Source: Bacillus badius NBRC 15713 (GTDB lineage Bacteria; Bacillota; Bacilli; Bacillales; Domibacillaceae). From it: DNA of 64,000 nt. The stretch is from positions 27,878-91,877 of the forward strand of contig NZ_BCVF01000013.1 in NCBI RefSeq assembly GCF_001591605.1, read 5' to 3'. Below are positions 1 through 8,336 of this stretch, piece after piece; position 1 is the first letter of the stretch, and each line of letters opens with the position of its first letter. Under the pieces are notes generated by a model. It saw nothing but the letters and a program-made list of their open reading frames with translations. It made no database searches and was not told the DNA's origin. A program made the position numbers and the translations under genes.

Positions 1-1819
1 CAACGAGCATATACGGCGTTTTTTGCATTTGTGCTTCACGGATTTTGTAACCGATCTTCTCATCACGGATGTCAAGCTCTACTCGAATGCCAGCTGCCTG
101 CAGCTTTTCTTGCACTTCTTTCGCATAATCAAGATGAACGTCGACAGATACCGGAATCACTTGTACCTGTACCGGGGCAAGCCACGTTGGGAAAGCTCCC
201 TTATATTCTTCGATTAAGAAAGCGACAAAACGCTCCATTGTAGAAACAACACCGCGGTGAATAACAACCGGACGATGCGGCTTGCCGTCTTCACCAATAT
301 AAGTTAAGTCAAATCTTTCCGGCAGCAAGAAGTCTAACTGGACGGTAGAGAGCGTTTCTTCTTTGCCCAGCGCTGTTTTCACTTGGACATCAAGCTTCGG
401 ACCGTAGAAGGCCGCTTCTCCCTCTGCTTCAAAGTAATCAAGCTCCATTTCATCCATTGCTTCCTTAAGCATGCTTTGCGCTTTGTTCCACATTTCATCG
501 TCATCGTAATATTTCTCGGTATCTTCCGGATCACGGTAAGATAAGCGGAAGGAGTAATCATTCAAGTCAAAGTCTTTGTATACTTCCAAAATTAAATGGA
601 CCACCCGCTTGAATTCGTCTTTAATTTGATCCGGGCGGACGAAAACGTGTGCATCGTTCAATGTCATGCCGCGCACCCGCTGCAAGCCGGAGAGCGCTCC
701 TGACATTTCATAGCGGTGCATCGTGCCAAGCTCTGCAATACGGATTGGCAGCTCGCGATAAGAGTGAATGCCGTTTTTATAAATCATCATATGATGCGGG
801 CAGTTCATCGGACGCAGCACGAGCTGTTCGTTGTCCATATCCATTACCGGGAACATATTTTCTTGATAGTGATCCCAGTGGCCGCTCGTTTTATACAGCT
901 CCACGCTTCCCATTACCGGCGTATATACATGGTGATAGCCTAGGCTTTCTTCCTTGTCGACAATGTAACGCTCAATAATGCGGCGGATCGTTGCCCCTTT
1001 CGGCAGCCACATCGGCAGGCCTTGACCAACCTTTTGCGAGTTCATGAACAGGTCAAGCTCTTTGCCGATTTTACGGTGATCGCGCTCTTTTGCTTCTTCA
1101 AGCATTTTCAAATGGTTGTCCAAGTCTTCTTTTTTGAAGAAGGCTGTACCATAAATACGCTGCAGCATTTTATTGTCACTATTGCCGCGCCAATACGCCC
1201 CCGCGATGCTCAGCAGCTTGAATTCCTTAATTTTGTTGGTGGATGGCACATGTACGCCGCGGCACAAATCAAAAAACTCGCCTTGTTCATAAATAGTTAC
1301 TGTTTCATCTTCCGGAATCGCATCAATTAACTCAATTTTATACTCGTCACCGATCTTTTCGTATAATTCTTTCGCCTCATTGCGGCTTACTTCTTTGCGG
1401 ACGACTTCTAAGTTTTCACCGATAATCTTTTTCATTTCTTTTTCGATTTTCGGCAAATCTTCTGGTGTAATGGATTCATCTAAATCGATGTCATAATAGA
1501 ATCCGCCTTCGATGACCGGTCCAACACCCAGCTTGACTTTGTCCTGGCCGTACAGACGTTTAACCGCCTGAGCCATTAGGTGAGCCGTGCTATGGCGCAA
1601 GATTTCAAGCGCGTCTTCATGATCCGGCGTAACGATCTCCAGGCTGCCGCTTTTTTCGATCGGCGTGCGCAGATCAAGCAGCTGGCCATCCACTTTTCCA
1701 GCCAGCGCTTTCTTTCTTAAGCCCGGGCTGATGGACTGGGCAATTTCTTCTGTAGTTGTTCCTTTCGGAAATTCCTTGACTGATCCATCAGGAAAGGTAA
1801 TATTCAGCATTTCAGACAT
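1..1819 (-). CDS. thrS: threonyl-tRNA synthetase, C-terminus cut by window edge
   Basis: Class II aminoacyl-tRNA synthetase that charges tRNA-Thr in the cytoplasm. Translating the minus strand from the ATG at 1817-1819 gives 606 residues without a stop. It starts [14 protein letters not shown] (TGS domain, about 1-63), then the editing domain with the HxxxH motif HSTAH near residue 75, then the catalytic core with the zinc-ligand segment MNCPHH. B. subtilis ThrS is about 643 residues, so roughly the last 35 residues of the anticodon-binding domain lie off the left edge. GGAGTG precedes the ATG. A T-box leader upstream fits control by uncharged tRNA-Thr. No defect is seen in the visible part. 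Confidence 0.97.
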   Translation of the reverse strand, partial: MSEMLNITFPDGSVKEFPKGTTTEEIAQSISPGLRKKALAGKVDGQLLDLRTPIEKSGSLEIVTPDHEDALEILRHSTAHLMAQAVKRLYGQDKVKLGVGPVIEGGFYYDIDLDESITPEDLPKIEKEMKKIIGENLEVVRKEVSRNEAKELYEKIGDEYKIELIDAIPEDETVTIYEQGEFFDLCRGVHVPSTNKIKEFKLLSIAGAYWRGNSDNKMLQRIYGTAFFKKEDLDNHLKMLEEAKERDHRKIGKELDLFMNSQKVGQGLPMWLPKGATIRRIIERYIVDKEESLGYHHVYTPVMGSVELYKTSGHWDHYQENMFPVMDMDNEQLVLRPMNCPHHMMIYKNGIHSYRELPIRIAELGTMHRYEMSGALSGLQRVRGMTLNDAHVFVRPDQIKDEFKRVVHLILEVYKDFDLNDYSFRLSYRDPEDTEKYYDDDEMWNKAQSMLKEAMDEMELDYFEAEGEAAFYGPKLDVQVKTALGKEETLSTVQLDFLLPERFDLTYIGEDGKPHRPVVIHRGVVSTMERFVAFLIEEYKGAFPTWLAPVQVQVIPVSVDVHLDYAKEVQEKLQAAGIRVELDIRDEKIGYKIREAQMQKTPYMLV

Positions 1820-1845
1820 TCTTAACACTCCTTAGTTTTTTGACA

Positions 1846-2113
1846 AAATAAAAAACCCCGTCCTTCAATAACGAAGGGACGAGGTTTAATTCGCGATTCC
1901 ACCCTACTTTTCAACAAAAATGTTGAAATCTCCAGATCAGATAACGGCTGCTGCCGTCGGTCCATTACTGGCATTGCTGCGTTCACGGCCGAAGTTCAAA
2001 GGCGGTAAGCACAATCTTCGTGTTAGGAAAGTTTCAGCCTTGCTCTCCCTCTCTGGAAACCGTAAGAAAATGCTCATGTCCTTATCAACACTTGTGACAC
2101 TATTTACATGTAT
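1846..2113 (-). ncRNA. T-box leader of thrS
   Basis: The untranslated leader between the promoter and thrS carries the T-box sequence AGGGTGGAATCGCG at 1892-1905 (minus strand). It is followed by a GC-rich hairpin (1854-1886) and a T-run, the usual antiterminator/terminator arrangement. A Stem I-like segment (CAGAGAGG then GCTGAAACTTTCC) lies upstream. A likely specifier triplet ACC (threonine) is at 2004-2006 within GCTTACCGCC. By family knowledge, uncharged tRNA-Thr stabilises the antiterminator and turns on thrS. The specifier assignment is tentative because I did not fold the RNA. Confidence 0.92.
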
Positions 2114-2119
2114 GTCCGT

Positions 2120-2148
2120 ATTATATGCCTTGACTATTTAAAAATCAA
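2120..2148 (-). promoter_or_regulatory. thrS promoter (sigma-A type)
   Basis: The minus strand reads TTGATT (2143-2148), a 17-bp spacer and TATAAT (2120-2125). Transcription would start near 2113, just upstream of the T-box leader. Confidence 0.8.
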
Positions 2149-2160
2149 TAGGCTCGCTCT

Positions 2161-3093
2161 TTATTTTCGCCGATTGATCCCCTTCATCTCAACAGGCACC
2201 GTCAAAAACTTGATCCGCTCCATTACCCGCTTCGCCTTCATCTCTTCCTTCTCGCCCCGCTGGGAATGAGCCAAATGATGCTGAAGTTCCTCATAGCTGA
2301 AATTAGAAGTGAAGAAAGTTGGCAGCCCCTCCAGCATGCGGAATTGCAAAATCGTTCCGAGAATCTCATCACGCATCCAGCTGGACATTGCTTCAGCACC
2401 AATATCGTCAATCATCAATACAGGCGCTTTCTTCACGACTTCAAGTTTTTCATTTAGGGATTGATCGTTGAGAGATTGTTTCATCTCACGGATAAACTCT
2501 GGAAAATAAACGATTAAGGACGAAATATTTACATTAGCCAGTTCATTAGCAATAGCCCCTAATAAATAAGATTTCCCAACCCCAAACGCACCGTGAATAA
2601 ATAACCCTTTTGCTTCTCCGCCTTTAGCGTATTTCTGCGTAAAATGCTCTGCCAGCTCAATAGCCTGCCACCGGCCGGAATCCCCTAAATCAAGATTAGA
2701 AAAGTCGGCACTCAAAATATCTTTCGGGACATACAAACTGTTGATCAGCTTTTCATTTTTTCTTTGCTCATCATCGCGCACCTTCCGCGGGCAGCGATGG
2801 TAATCGATATCGATCCCTCCGCGCCGCCAGACCAGCTTCGGTTCAAATCCCTGCATCACATTGATGCATTCCCGTAAATTTGGGCACTTCTCGCAACCAA
2901 AGCTTTGCGTTTTATATTCATAGAGCTTCATCAGATTTTTATCAAGCACATCCGGCGTGATTTGCTGTTGATGCTCAAGCAAAAACGACCGAACAGCCGG
3001 ATCGTTTAAAATTTCCTGGCGCGTTTGTTCATACCGGGTTTTAAAATCCGGTGATTTCGTCAGTTTATTTAACGTTTCATCTATTCGTTTCAT
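2161..3093 (-). CDS. dnaI: primosomal protein DnaI, helicase loader
   Basis: AAA+ ATPase that loads the replicative helicase DnaC onto DNA at initiation and restart, acting with DnaB and DnaD. The 310-residue protein has an N-terminal zinc-binding region (C67, C70, C76, with YHRC near 98-101). A Walker A motif GAFGVGKS lies at about 168-175, followed by Walker B VLMIDDIGAEA. Length matches B. subtilis DnaI. The start ATG overlaps the end of dnaB by 17 nt, which suggests translational coupling. No unusual substitutions were noticed. Confidence 0.97.
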   Translation of the reverse strand: MKRIDETLNKLTKSPDFKTRYEQTRQEILNDPAVRSFLLEHQQQITPDVLDKNLMKLYEYKTQSFGCEKCPNLRECINVMQGFEPKLVWRRGGIDIDYHRCPRKVRDDEQRKNEKLINSLYVPKDILSADFSNLDLGDSGRWQAIELAEHFTQKYAKGGEAKGLFIHGAFGVGKSYLLGAIANELANVNISSLIVYFPEFIREMKQSLNDQSLNEKLEVVKKAPVLMIDDIGAEAMSSWMRDEILGTILQFRMLEGLPTFFTSNFSYEELQHHLAHSQRGEKEEMKAKRVMERIKFLTVPVEMKGINRRK

Positions 3094-4489
3094 GATTGTT
3101 TGTCACCTGCCTTTTTAATCGTCTGTTTTTCAGCCGCTCTTCCAGCTCTTTTCGCTTAGCTTCCAATTCCTCATTCGTTTCGGAAGGCGTCTCGACGGCC
3201 TGATCGTCCTCATGGAACCAGTCGGGCAGCTTCTCTGTACGGATCACTTTCTGTTTGGGACTTTGCTTGTTCTTGGCCCATTCCGTATATTGACGATGCT
3301 CTTTTTTAGCGAGTTCCATTGCTTCTGTGACAGTTTTTACTTTTTTGCGGGCCCAGTGGGAAGCAATTTTCTCCACATAGCTTTTTGTCAGCTTCATATC
3401 TGTTTTCAGCATGACGTATTCAATAAGCACATTTACGACGCCGGCCGGCAGTTTATATTGAAAGAGTACACCTTCAATTACCTGCATGTCCGCGCTTGAT
3501 GGCTGGCTTCCGGAAATGTCAATCAATCTTTGGCGCGGCGATACGGTTTCTAAATAATGGATCAGTTCTTCCTCTTTTGTCGACGGTTCGCTTTGAATTG
3601 TACGGAGCGCTTCTGGCTGGGACAAATAAATCAGCTCAGGCAACTTTTCATTTCTCTCCAGCTGATACCAGTCACGAGCCGCTTTGCGCAGCACCTCGAT
3701 GTCAATCTCATCTTTTTCGTCGACTGACGTAAGCAATAGGTTTTTCATTTCAAGCGGTTCTATTCCATATAAATGAGCGAGCTTTACGATCGTTTCCTTC
3801 ACAGAAGGCGTGATAGCTGACTTCGATACCATTACGCCTTGAAGAGAGCTTTCCAGCAGGCTAAAATCAAATTGCTCCATTTTTAGCGGCACACCGGTCC
3901 TATCCGGCTGAGACATAAAGAGCTTGTCCTCTGAAAGCAGACTGCTTTCCATCACTTCACGGTCCATTGGCGGCGTGCCGGCAGAAAATACTTCCTGAAA
4001 ATCTTTTGTAATCTCTGTATGGTCCTCTGTGCAGACAATATCATCTGAAAAAAACTCTTTTAATCTTAAAAAATGTGAACGGCCTATTTTTCGATACAGA
4101 AAAACGTTAAGCATGCCGTCATTAAAAAATTGTTCCGGCGTAAGAGGCGACTGCAGTTCATAAACAAATTCACGCAGTTCGCCATTTTTTCGAATAAACG
4201 TTTTTAATAAGCCAAGGGCCTCCAGCTTCAAACGGGCTTCATAAATATCCTGAAGGTTTTTATCCAGAAAATTCATCAAATGATAATGGTTAGCTGTCGC
4301 AGAGCGCAGCCGATTTTCTTCCACTTCCGCCCACAATGTCATATATAAGCTGAAGCATGTTGACCCAAGAAGCGGCTGGTACAAAAACGTTAAGATGCGC
4401 CGGTCTGTCTCGTGAAGAATGCCATTCAGACAAACGATGTACTCATCCACCGGCTGTATTTCGTTCCAATGTCTTTTCATGTTAACCAT
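3077..4489 (-). CDS. dnaB: replication initiation/membrane attachment protein DnaB
   Basis: Firmicutes-specific primosome protein, not homologous to E. coli DnaB helicase. It links the origin to the membrane and helps DnaI load the helicase. The 470-residue protein starts (MVN)MKRHWNEIQPVDEY. It has an N-terminal winged-helix DnaB/DnaD-type domain and a C-terminal DDBH2 region with YVEKIASHWARKKVKT, then a charged tail rich in Glu, Lys and Arg. The start could be the first ATG (AAAGG four bases upstream) or the fourth codon at 4480. It sits between nrdR and dnaI, the order known from B. subtilis. Confidence 0.96.
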   Translation of the reverse strand: MVNMKRHWNEIQPVDEYIVCLNGILHETDRRILTFLYQPLLGSTCFSLYMTLWAEVEENRLRSATANHYHLMNFLDKNLQDIYEARLKLEALGLLKTFIRKNGELREFVYELQSPLTPEQFFNDGMLNVFLYRKIGRSHFLRLKEFFSDDIVCTEDHTEITKDFQEVFSAGTPPMDREVMESSLLSEDKLFMSQPDRTGVPLKMEQFDFSLLESSLQGVMVSKSAITPSVKETIVKLAHLYGIEPLEMKNLLLTSVDEKDEIDIEVLRKAARDWYQLERNEKLPELIYLSQPEALRTIQSEPSTKEEELIHYLETVSPRQRLIDISGSQPSSADMQVIEGVLFQYKLPAGVVNVLIEYVMLKTDMKLTKSYVEKIASHWARKKVKTVTEAMELAKKEHRQYTEWAKNKQSPKQKVIRTEKLPDWFHEDDQAVETPSETNEELEAKRKELEERLKNRRLKRQVTNNHETNR

Positions 4490-4565
4490 CTAACCTTTCA
4501 GTGTTGAAACTTCTAATGCTGACCGATGAAAAAAAGCTAGAGAACGGGTCGTTGCCTCCAGCTTG

Positions 4566-5024
4566 CTATTCTTCTTTCTTTATCAATTCTTTCAATTCAT
4601 CTAAAAACACATTAATATCCTTAAACTGTCGATAGACAGAGGCAAAGCGCACATAGGCGACCTCATCAATAGCGGCCAGCCGGTCCATCACCATTTCGCC
4701 AACCTTCTCCGATTGGATTTCCGAAAAACCGCAGCTTCTAATTTCTTTCTCGACGTCCATTGTTAGTTTTTCAAGCTGTTCGAGCGACACAGGGCGCTTT
4801 TCACAGGCCTTGATTAACCCGCGCAACAGCTTTTCTCGATTAAATTCTTCTCTCGTGCCTTCTTTCTTAACGACAATCAGCGGAAGGTCCTCCACTTTTT
4901 CAAACGTCGTAAACCGATAAGCACAAGATTCACATTCGCGGCGCCTGCGGATGGAGCGTGCCTCGTCCACAGGCCTTGAATCAATTACACGGGTGCCATT
5001 ATGCTGGCAGGCCGGACATTTCAT
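4566..5024 (-). CDS. nrdR: ribonucleotide reductase transcriptional repressor NrdR
   Basis: ATP/dATP-responsive repressor of ribonucleotide reductase genes. The 152-residue protein has a zinc ribbon with C3, C6, C31 and C34 ([10 protein letters not shown] and [11 protein letters not shown]) and an ATP-cone domain from about residue 49 to 139. Full length for the family. GGAGTTGG lies upstream of the ATG. It leads the nrdR-dnaB-dnaI cluster, separated from dnaB by 76 bp with no obvious terminator, so the three genes are probably co-transcribed. Confidence 0.97.
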   Translation of the reverse strand: MKCPACQHNGTRVIDSRPVDEARSIRRRRECESCAYRFTTFEKVEDLPLIVVKKEGTREEFNREKLLRGLIKACEKRPVSLEQLEKLTMDVEKEIRSCGFSEIQSEKVGEMVMDRLAAIDEVAYVRFASVYRQFKDINVFLDELKELIKKEE

Positions 5025-5057
5025 TCTACCAACTCCGATTCTAAATTAATTACTCTC

Positions 5058-5086
5058 ATCATATTAAAAAGAAGCAAAATGCACAA
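5058..5086 (-). promoter_or_regulatory. nrdR-dnaB-dnaI promoter candidate
   Basis: Minus strand: TTGTGC (5081-5086), 17-bp spacer, TATGAT (5058-5063). It sits 33 bp upstream of the nrdR ATG. Confidence 0.6.
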
Positions 5087-5110
5087 GGCACTATATCCCG
5101 TAAATAAATG

Positions 5111-5144
5111 AAAGAGGTGTATGCCTGCGCATACACCTCTTTTT
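5111..5144 (-). terminator. terminator after speD
   Basis: An inverted repeat AGAGGTGTATGC / GCATACACCTCT lies directly after the speD stop codon, flanked by T/A runs on both sides, so it could work in both directions. Confidence 0.75.
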
Positions 5145-5520
5145 ATAACACACTTGCTTCTTGCTTCATTTGTACAGGGCCCATTCCCCGAGGCATTTCC
5201 ATTTTTTCTTGTGTCTGTGCCTCCAGCGCCTCTGCAATGTAGTTGGCTGCAATATTCGGATCAAGATCCCCGCAAGTATATACATCAATGCTTGCGTAGC
5301 CATGCTCTGGAAAGCTGTGAATGGTTAAATGAGATTCAGAAATGATGACAACTCCACTTACGCCTTGAGGGGCGAATTTGTGAAACGCCACTTCCCGGAT
5401 TTCAGCACCTGATTTCAATGCAGCATCCACAAAGATTTGTTCAATTGTTTCCATATCATTCAATTTTTCAAGATTGCAGCCCCAAAGTTCTGCAATTACG
5501 TGACGACCCATAGTATCCAT
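5143..5520 (-). CDS. speD: S-adenosylmethionine decarboxylase proenzyme
   Basis: Makes decarboxylated SAM, the aminopropyl donor for spermidine synthesis. The 125-residue proenzyme cleaves itself between E62 and S63 ([10 protein letters not shown]); S63 becomes the pyruvoyl cofactor. H68 and C83 (YTCGD) match the processing and catalytic residues of the short prokaryotic class. Length is typical. It lies between nrdR and gapB as in B. subtilis. The transcript has a leader of about 110 nt upstream with hairpin potential (see the separate entry). Confidence 0.97.
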   Translation of the reverse strand: MDTMGRHVIAELWGCNLEKLNDMETIEQIFVDAALKSGAEIREVAFHKFAPQGVSGVVIISESHLTIHSFPEHGYASIDVYTCGDLDPNIAANYIAEALEAQTQEKMEMPRGMGPVQMKQEASVL

Positions 5521-5632
5521 GATCGCTTCCCCCTTTTACAATTTTTAGAATATTCGTTGTAAAAGTATAACCACCACGGGGGAAAGTTAGTCCGAAGAGG
5601 TCCTAACCCTTTAAGCGGTTATTTATTTCACG
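5521..5632 (-). other. long 5' leader of speD with hairpin
   Basis: Between the predicted transcription start and the speD ATG is an untranslated leader of about 112 nt. It can form a hairpin near 5581-5611 in which TTAG pairs with CTAA and CC with GG around the loop TCTTC. A second possible promoter-like TATACT lies closer to the gene, without a good -35. I recognise no known riboswitch consensus. Confidence 0.4.
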
Positions 5633-5638
5633 AAGATT

Positions 5639-5667
5639 AGTATACTGTGAACAGTTTCATTTTGCAA
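5639..5667 (-). promoter_or_regulatory. speD promoter (sigma-A type)
   Basis: Minus strand: TTGCAA (5662-5667), 17-bp spacer, TATACT (5639-5644). The remaining part of this gene-free stretch, about 5668-5814, shows no ORF or clear signal. Confidence 0.7.
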
Positions 5668-5814
5668 TATCCCTTGAGACATTTTTCTTAAGGATTTTTC
5701 AGACGATTCTTCATACTATGAACGTATGGTTAATAAATGATATTTTTTTCCACAATATTGGAGCAAGCAAAGACAACGAGCGGTTGAAACGCCAGCCGTT
5801 TATTTTCCCGACAC

Positions 5815-5855
5815 AAAACAAAGCCCCCAGAAAAGCGATCTGCGGGCTTTGTTTT
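5815..5855 (-). terminator. terminator after gapB
   Basis: Inverted repeat ACAAAGCCC / GGGCTTTGT, followed on the minus strand by a T-rich run. It lies 38 bp past the gapB stop. Confidence 0.75.
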
Positions 5856-5892
5856 ATTTCTGGCGGATTACAAGCAATCCGCTGTCGGTAAA

Positions 5893-6921
5893 TTAAGCAG
5901 TTACCTCAACTTTTTTTTTCATATTCTCAGCGACATAGCTGACAAGGTCTACGACACGGCAAGAATAGCCCCACTCGTTGTCATACCAAGCTAGAACTTT
6001 GACCTTTGTTCCTTCCATGACGATCGTTGACAAGCCGTCAATGATGGAGGAATGAGGGTTTGTATTAAAGTCAACAGATACTAATGGCTCTGTCGTAAAT
6101 TCAATAATTCCTTTTAATGCACCTTGAGAAGCTTGAATAAATGCTTCATTTACTTCATCAACAGTTACTTCACGCTTTAAATCCACTACAAGGTCTACTA
6201 AAGAAACATTGGAAGTTGGAACGCGCAAAGCCATGCCATGAATTTTTCCTTTTAACTCAGGAAGCACAAGTGACAACGCTTTAGCTGCTCCTGTAGATGT
6301 CGGAATAATTGATTGAGCACATGCACGGGCACGGCGCAAATCTTTATGAGGGTTATCAATATTGTTTTGGTCATTTGTATAAGCATGAACAGTGGTCATC
6401 AAGCCGTTCTCAATGCCAAATGTATCGTTAAGCACTTTTGCTACCGGAGCCAGGCAGTTTGTTGTACAAGAAGCGTTGGAAATTACTTCATGCTTTTCGA
6501 TATCTAAATCATCTTGGTTTACACCCATAACAATAGTAACATCTTCGTTTTTGCCTGGAGCTGTCAATACGACCTTTTGCGCCCCTGCTTCTAAATGAAG
6601 AGCCGCTTTCTCGCGAGCGTTGAATTTACCTGTTGCTTCGATAACAATCTCGATGCCAAGCTCTTTCCAAGGAAGCTCACGCGGATCACGGTTGTTCACT
6701 AATTGAACACGTTTGCCATTTACAATTAAAGCATTCTCTTCAATTTGAACATCTCCGTCAAATTTGCCATGGTTTGTGTCATACTTTATCAAATGAGCAA
6801 GCGTCTCCGCAGGATAGCTTGCGTTTACAGCAACAATATCAAACTTATCTTCTAAAATCGCTTTGCGGAAGACCATTCTTCCAATACGTCCAAATCCGTT
6901 AATTGCTACTTTCGCCTTCAT
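5893..6921 (-). CDS. gapB: glyceraldehyde-3-phosphate dehydrogenase GapB, NADP-type, gluconeogenic
   Basis: In Bacillus, GapB runs the GAPDH reaction in the gluconeogenic direction with NADP(H). The 342-residue protein has the dinucleotide motif NGFGRIGR and catalytic C152 in SNASCTTNCLAP. In the cofactor-specificity loop it reads VNASYP where glycolytic NAD enzymes have an Asp, which favours the NADP-type assignment. Neighbours (speD upstream, coaE beyond) are those of B. subtilis gapB, not of the cggR-gapA operon. Two CcpN-type sites overlap its promoter, so it is probably repressed on glycolytic carbon. Confidence 0.95.
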   Translation of the reverse strand: MKAKVAINGFGRIGRMVFRKAILEDKFDIVAVNASYPAETLAHLIKYDTNHGKFDGDVQIEENALIVNGKRVQLVNNRDPRELPWKELGIEIVIEATGKFNAREKAALHLEAGAQKVVLTAPGKNEDVTIVMGVNQDDLDIEKHEVISNASCTTNCLAPVAKVLNDTFGIENGLMTTVHAYTNDQNNIDNPHKDLRRARACAQSIIPTSTGAAKALSLVLPELKGKIHGMALRVPTSNVSLVDLVVDLKREVTVDEVNEAFIQASQGALKGIIEFTTEPLVSVDFNTNPHSSIIDGLSTIVMEGTKVKVLAWYDNEWGYSCRVVDLVSYVAENMKKKVEVTA

Positions 6922-6945
6922 AAACCGGCTCCTCCTATATAAATA

Positions 6946-6990
6946 AATGTTATACTTAATTGTTTTTTTATCTGCAATTAGTATAACATA
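6946..6990 (-). promoter_or_regulatory. gapB promoter overlapped by two CcpN-type operators
   Basis: Minus strand: -35 TTGCAG (6972-6977), 17-bp spacer, -10 TATAAC (6949-6954). The site TATGTTATACT (6980-6990, minus) fits the CcpN consensus TRTGHYATAYW. A second site AATGTTATACT (6946-6956, plus) differs only at the first base. The pair forms an inverted repeat that brackets the promoter, as expected for repression of gapB by CcpN in the presence of glucose. No ccpN gene is visible in the window. Confidence 0.7.
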
Positions 6991-7064
6991 TTTATCTCTA
7001 AGTGGAAGCCCAAAAACCTCAAAATCATAAATTTAACTATTCAGAAAATAACACATTTGTTCTC

Positions 7065-7388
7065 CTAGTTTTGGCTGTTAAAATACACGCTTGTTGCAAT
7101 AAGAGAAAGGTTATGAGCTACCCAGATGCCTGTCATCAAAAAAAACGAAAAAGAAATCCCGTCATAAATAATAATAATAGCCCAGGCAACCAGAAGAATA
7201 ACTGACGTAGCATTCCAAGCAGCCGCTTTAGCCCGCGAAGCCACATGCTGCTGCCGCTCATCAAACCACCTCTTTTTCTTTCCAATAGACCGGTTAATAA
7301 AATAAACGATGACCGCTACCAAAATACCGCCTAGTAAACCTGATAGGACGGTTAAAGCATTTGCCACTGTTTCATTCAATATTCTCAT
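7065..7388 (-). CDS. small integral membrane protein of unknown function
   Basis: About 107 residues with three predicted membrane segments: near the N-terminus (ALTVLSGLLGGILVAVIVYF), in the middle (SVILLVAWAIIIIYD) and near the C-terminus. A basic loop (RSIGKKKRWFDERQQ) lies between the first two. It overlaps the end of the upstream HTH gene by about 17 nt. The ribosome site AAGGAG abuts the ATG at 7388, so the in-frame TTG at 7379, with nine bases of spacing, may be the true start. The pairing with an Xre regulator resembles common small regulator/membrane-protein modules. I do not recognise the family. Confidence 0.75.
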   Translation of the reverse strand: MRILNETVANALTVLSGLLGGILVAVIVYFINRSIGKKKRWFDERQQHVASRAKAAAWNATSVILLVAWAIIIIYDGISFSFFLMTGIWVAHNLSLIATSVYFNSQN

Positions 7389-7581
7389 CTCCTTCAAAAA
7401 TAAATAAATCTTCAATCGAACAATTAAACACTTGAGCAAGCTTATGAGCTAAAACGAGAGAAGGATTATACTTTCCTTTCTCAAGAGAAATGACCGTTTG
7501 CCTCGATACATGCAGCTTTTTCGATAGCTCCTCCTGGGTAATGCCGCTCTCTGTCCGCTTCTGGCGAATGTTATTTTTCAT
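7372..7581 (-). CDS. Xre/Cro-type transcriptional regulator
   Basis: A 69-residue DNA-binding protein that is essentially one helix-turn-helix domain: QEELSKKLHVSRQTVISLEK at about 15-34, followed by NPSLVLAHKLAQVF. This is the compact form typical of regulators paired with a small membrane protein. The start MKNNIRQKR is preceded by AAGGAGGGC. Three near-identical palindromes overlap its promoter, so it most likely represses its own operon. It is co-transcribed with the overlapping membrane gene. Its signal is unknown. Confidence 0.93.
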   Translation of the reverse strand: MKNNIRQKRTESGITQEELSKKLHVSRQTVISLEKGKYNPSLVLAHKLAQVFNCSIEDLFIFEGDENIE

Positions 7582-7601
7582 TTGCCCTCCTTAATCCAAT
7601 A

Positions 7602-7662
7602 GTAAAGTTAACTTTACGTAAAGTATACTTTACACGAACGACCTATGTCAAGTTAACTTTAC
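7602..7662 (-). promoter_or_regulatory. promoter of the Xre/membrane operon with three palindromic operators
   Basis: Perfect 16-bp palindromes GTAAAGTTAACTTTAC (7602-7617) and GTAAAGTATACTTTAC (7618-7633) are joined end to end. A third copy with one mismatch, GTCAAGTTAACTTTAC, is at 7647-7662. The promoter reads TTGACA (7646-7651), 18 bp, TATACT (7622-7627) on the minus strand. The third site therefore covers the -35, the second the -10, and the first lies just downstream. Confidence 0.85.
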
Positions 7663-7687
7663 AAGTATCCACTCAATAAAATGACTA

Positions 7688-7717
7688 ATAAAAAAACCCG
7701 TCCATGCAGGACAGGTT
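7688..7717 (-). terminator. terminator after coaE
   Basis: Minus strand AACCTGTCC, short loop, GGACGGGTT followed by a run of T. The coaE stop codon overlaps the upstream arm. Confidence 0.8.
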
Positions 7718-8318
7718 AAGGGGTTAATTGCCACTCTTCAATGACACGCAAGAGCTGTTCTTTCGTTTGTTCAATCGTTCCGTTATTATTAATCACCGCA
7801 TCCGCTCTTTTTGCTTTTTCTGCCAGCGGAAGCTGGGAAGCGATGCGTGCTTTTGCTGCCTCCGTGCTTAAGCTGTTGCGGGCAATCAGCCTGGCCAGCT
7901 GGGTGGTCTCATCTGTATAAACAACAATTACCTTTTCCACCATCCATGTCAGTTCACTTTCATATAGGAGCGGAATATCCATAATCACTGTTTGCTTGCC
8001 CGCTGCCATTGCCGCGTCTTTTTCCGCAAGCATAAACTGGCGTACAGCTGGATGAACAATGCTATTTAGCTTTTTCCGGTGCTCTTCGTTATGAAAAATA
8101 AGGTCTCCCAGGCGGCCGCGGTCAAGCGAGCCATCCGGCAGCAGCATCTCTTGTCCAAATGCTTCTGCAATTTGGGCAAGAGCGGGGCGCCCCGGCTCTA
8201 CTACTGCCCGGGCTGCCACATCCGCGTCTACAATTGTATAGCCCATCTCCTGCAGCAAGCGGCTGACGGTGCTTTTCCCGCTTGCAATTCCCCCAGTTAA
8301 TCCGATAATAACTGCCAC
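7716..8318 (-). CDS. coaE: dephospho-CoA kinase
   Basis: Catalyses the last step of coenzyme A synthesis, phosphorylating dephospho-CoA with ATP. The 200-residue P-loop kinase has GGIASGKS at residues 9-16, DADVAAR with the substrate-binding Asp, and the lid/arginine region RLIARNSLS. The start is a GTG at 8316-8318 with GGAGGGG upstream. It follows ytaF by 18 bp, in the mutM-ytaF-coaE order known from Bacillus, and probably ends the polA-mutM-ytaF-coaE transcription unit. Confidence 0.97.
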   Translation of the reverse strand: MAVIIGLTGGIASGKSTVSRLLQEMGYTIVDADVAARAVVEPGRPALAQIAEAFGQEMLLPDGSLDRGRLGDLIFHNEEHRKKLNSIVHPAVRQFMLAEKDAAMAAGKQTVIMDIPLLYESELTWMVEKVIVVYTDETTQLARLIARNSLSTEAAKARIASQLPLAEKAKRADAVINNNGTIEQTKEQLLRVIEEWQLTP

Positions 8319-8336
8319 TATTTCCCCTCCAAGCTG

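Noticed and set aside
1920..2141. 73-codon plus-strand ORF in the thrS upstream region
   Set aside because: It lies antisense to the T-box leader, has no ribosome site, and its sequence is explained by the structured RNA on the other strand.
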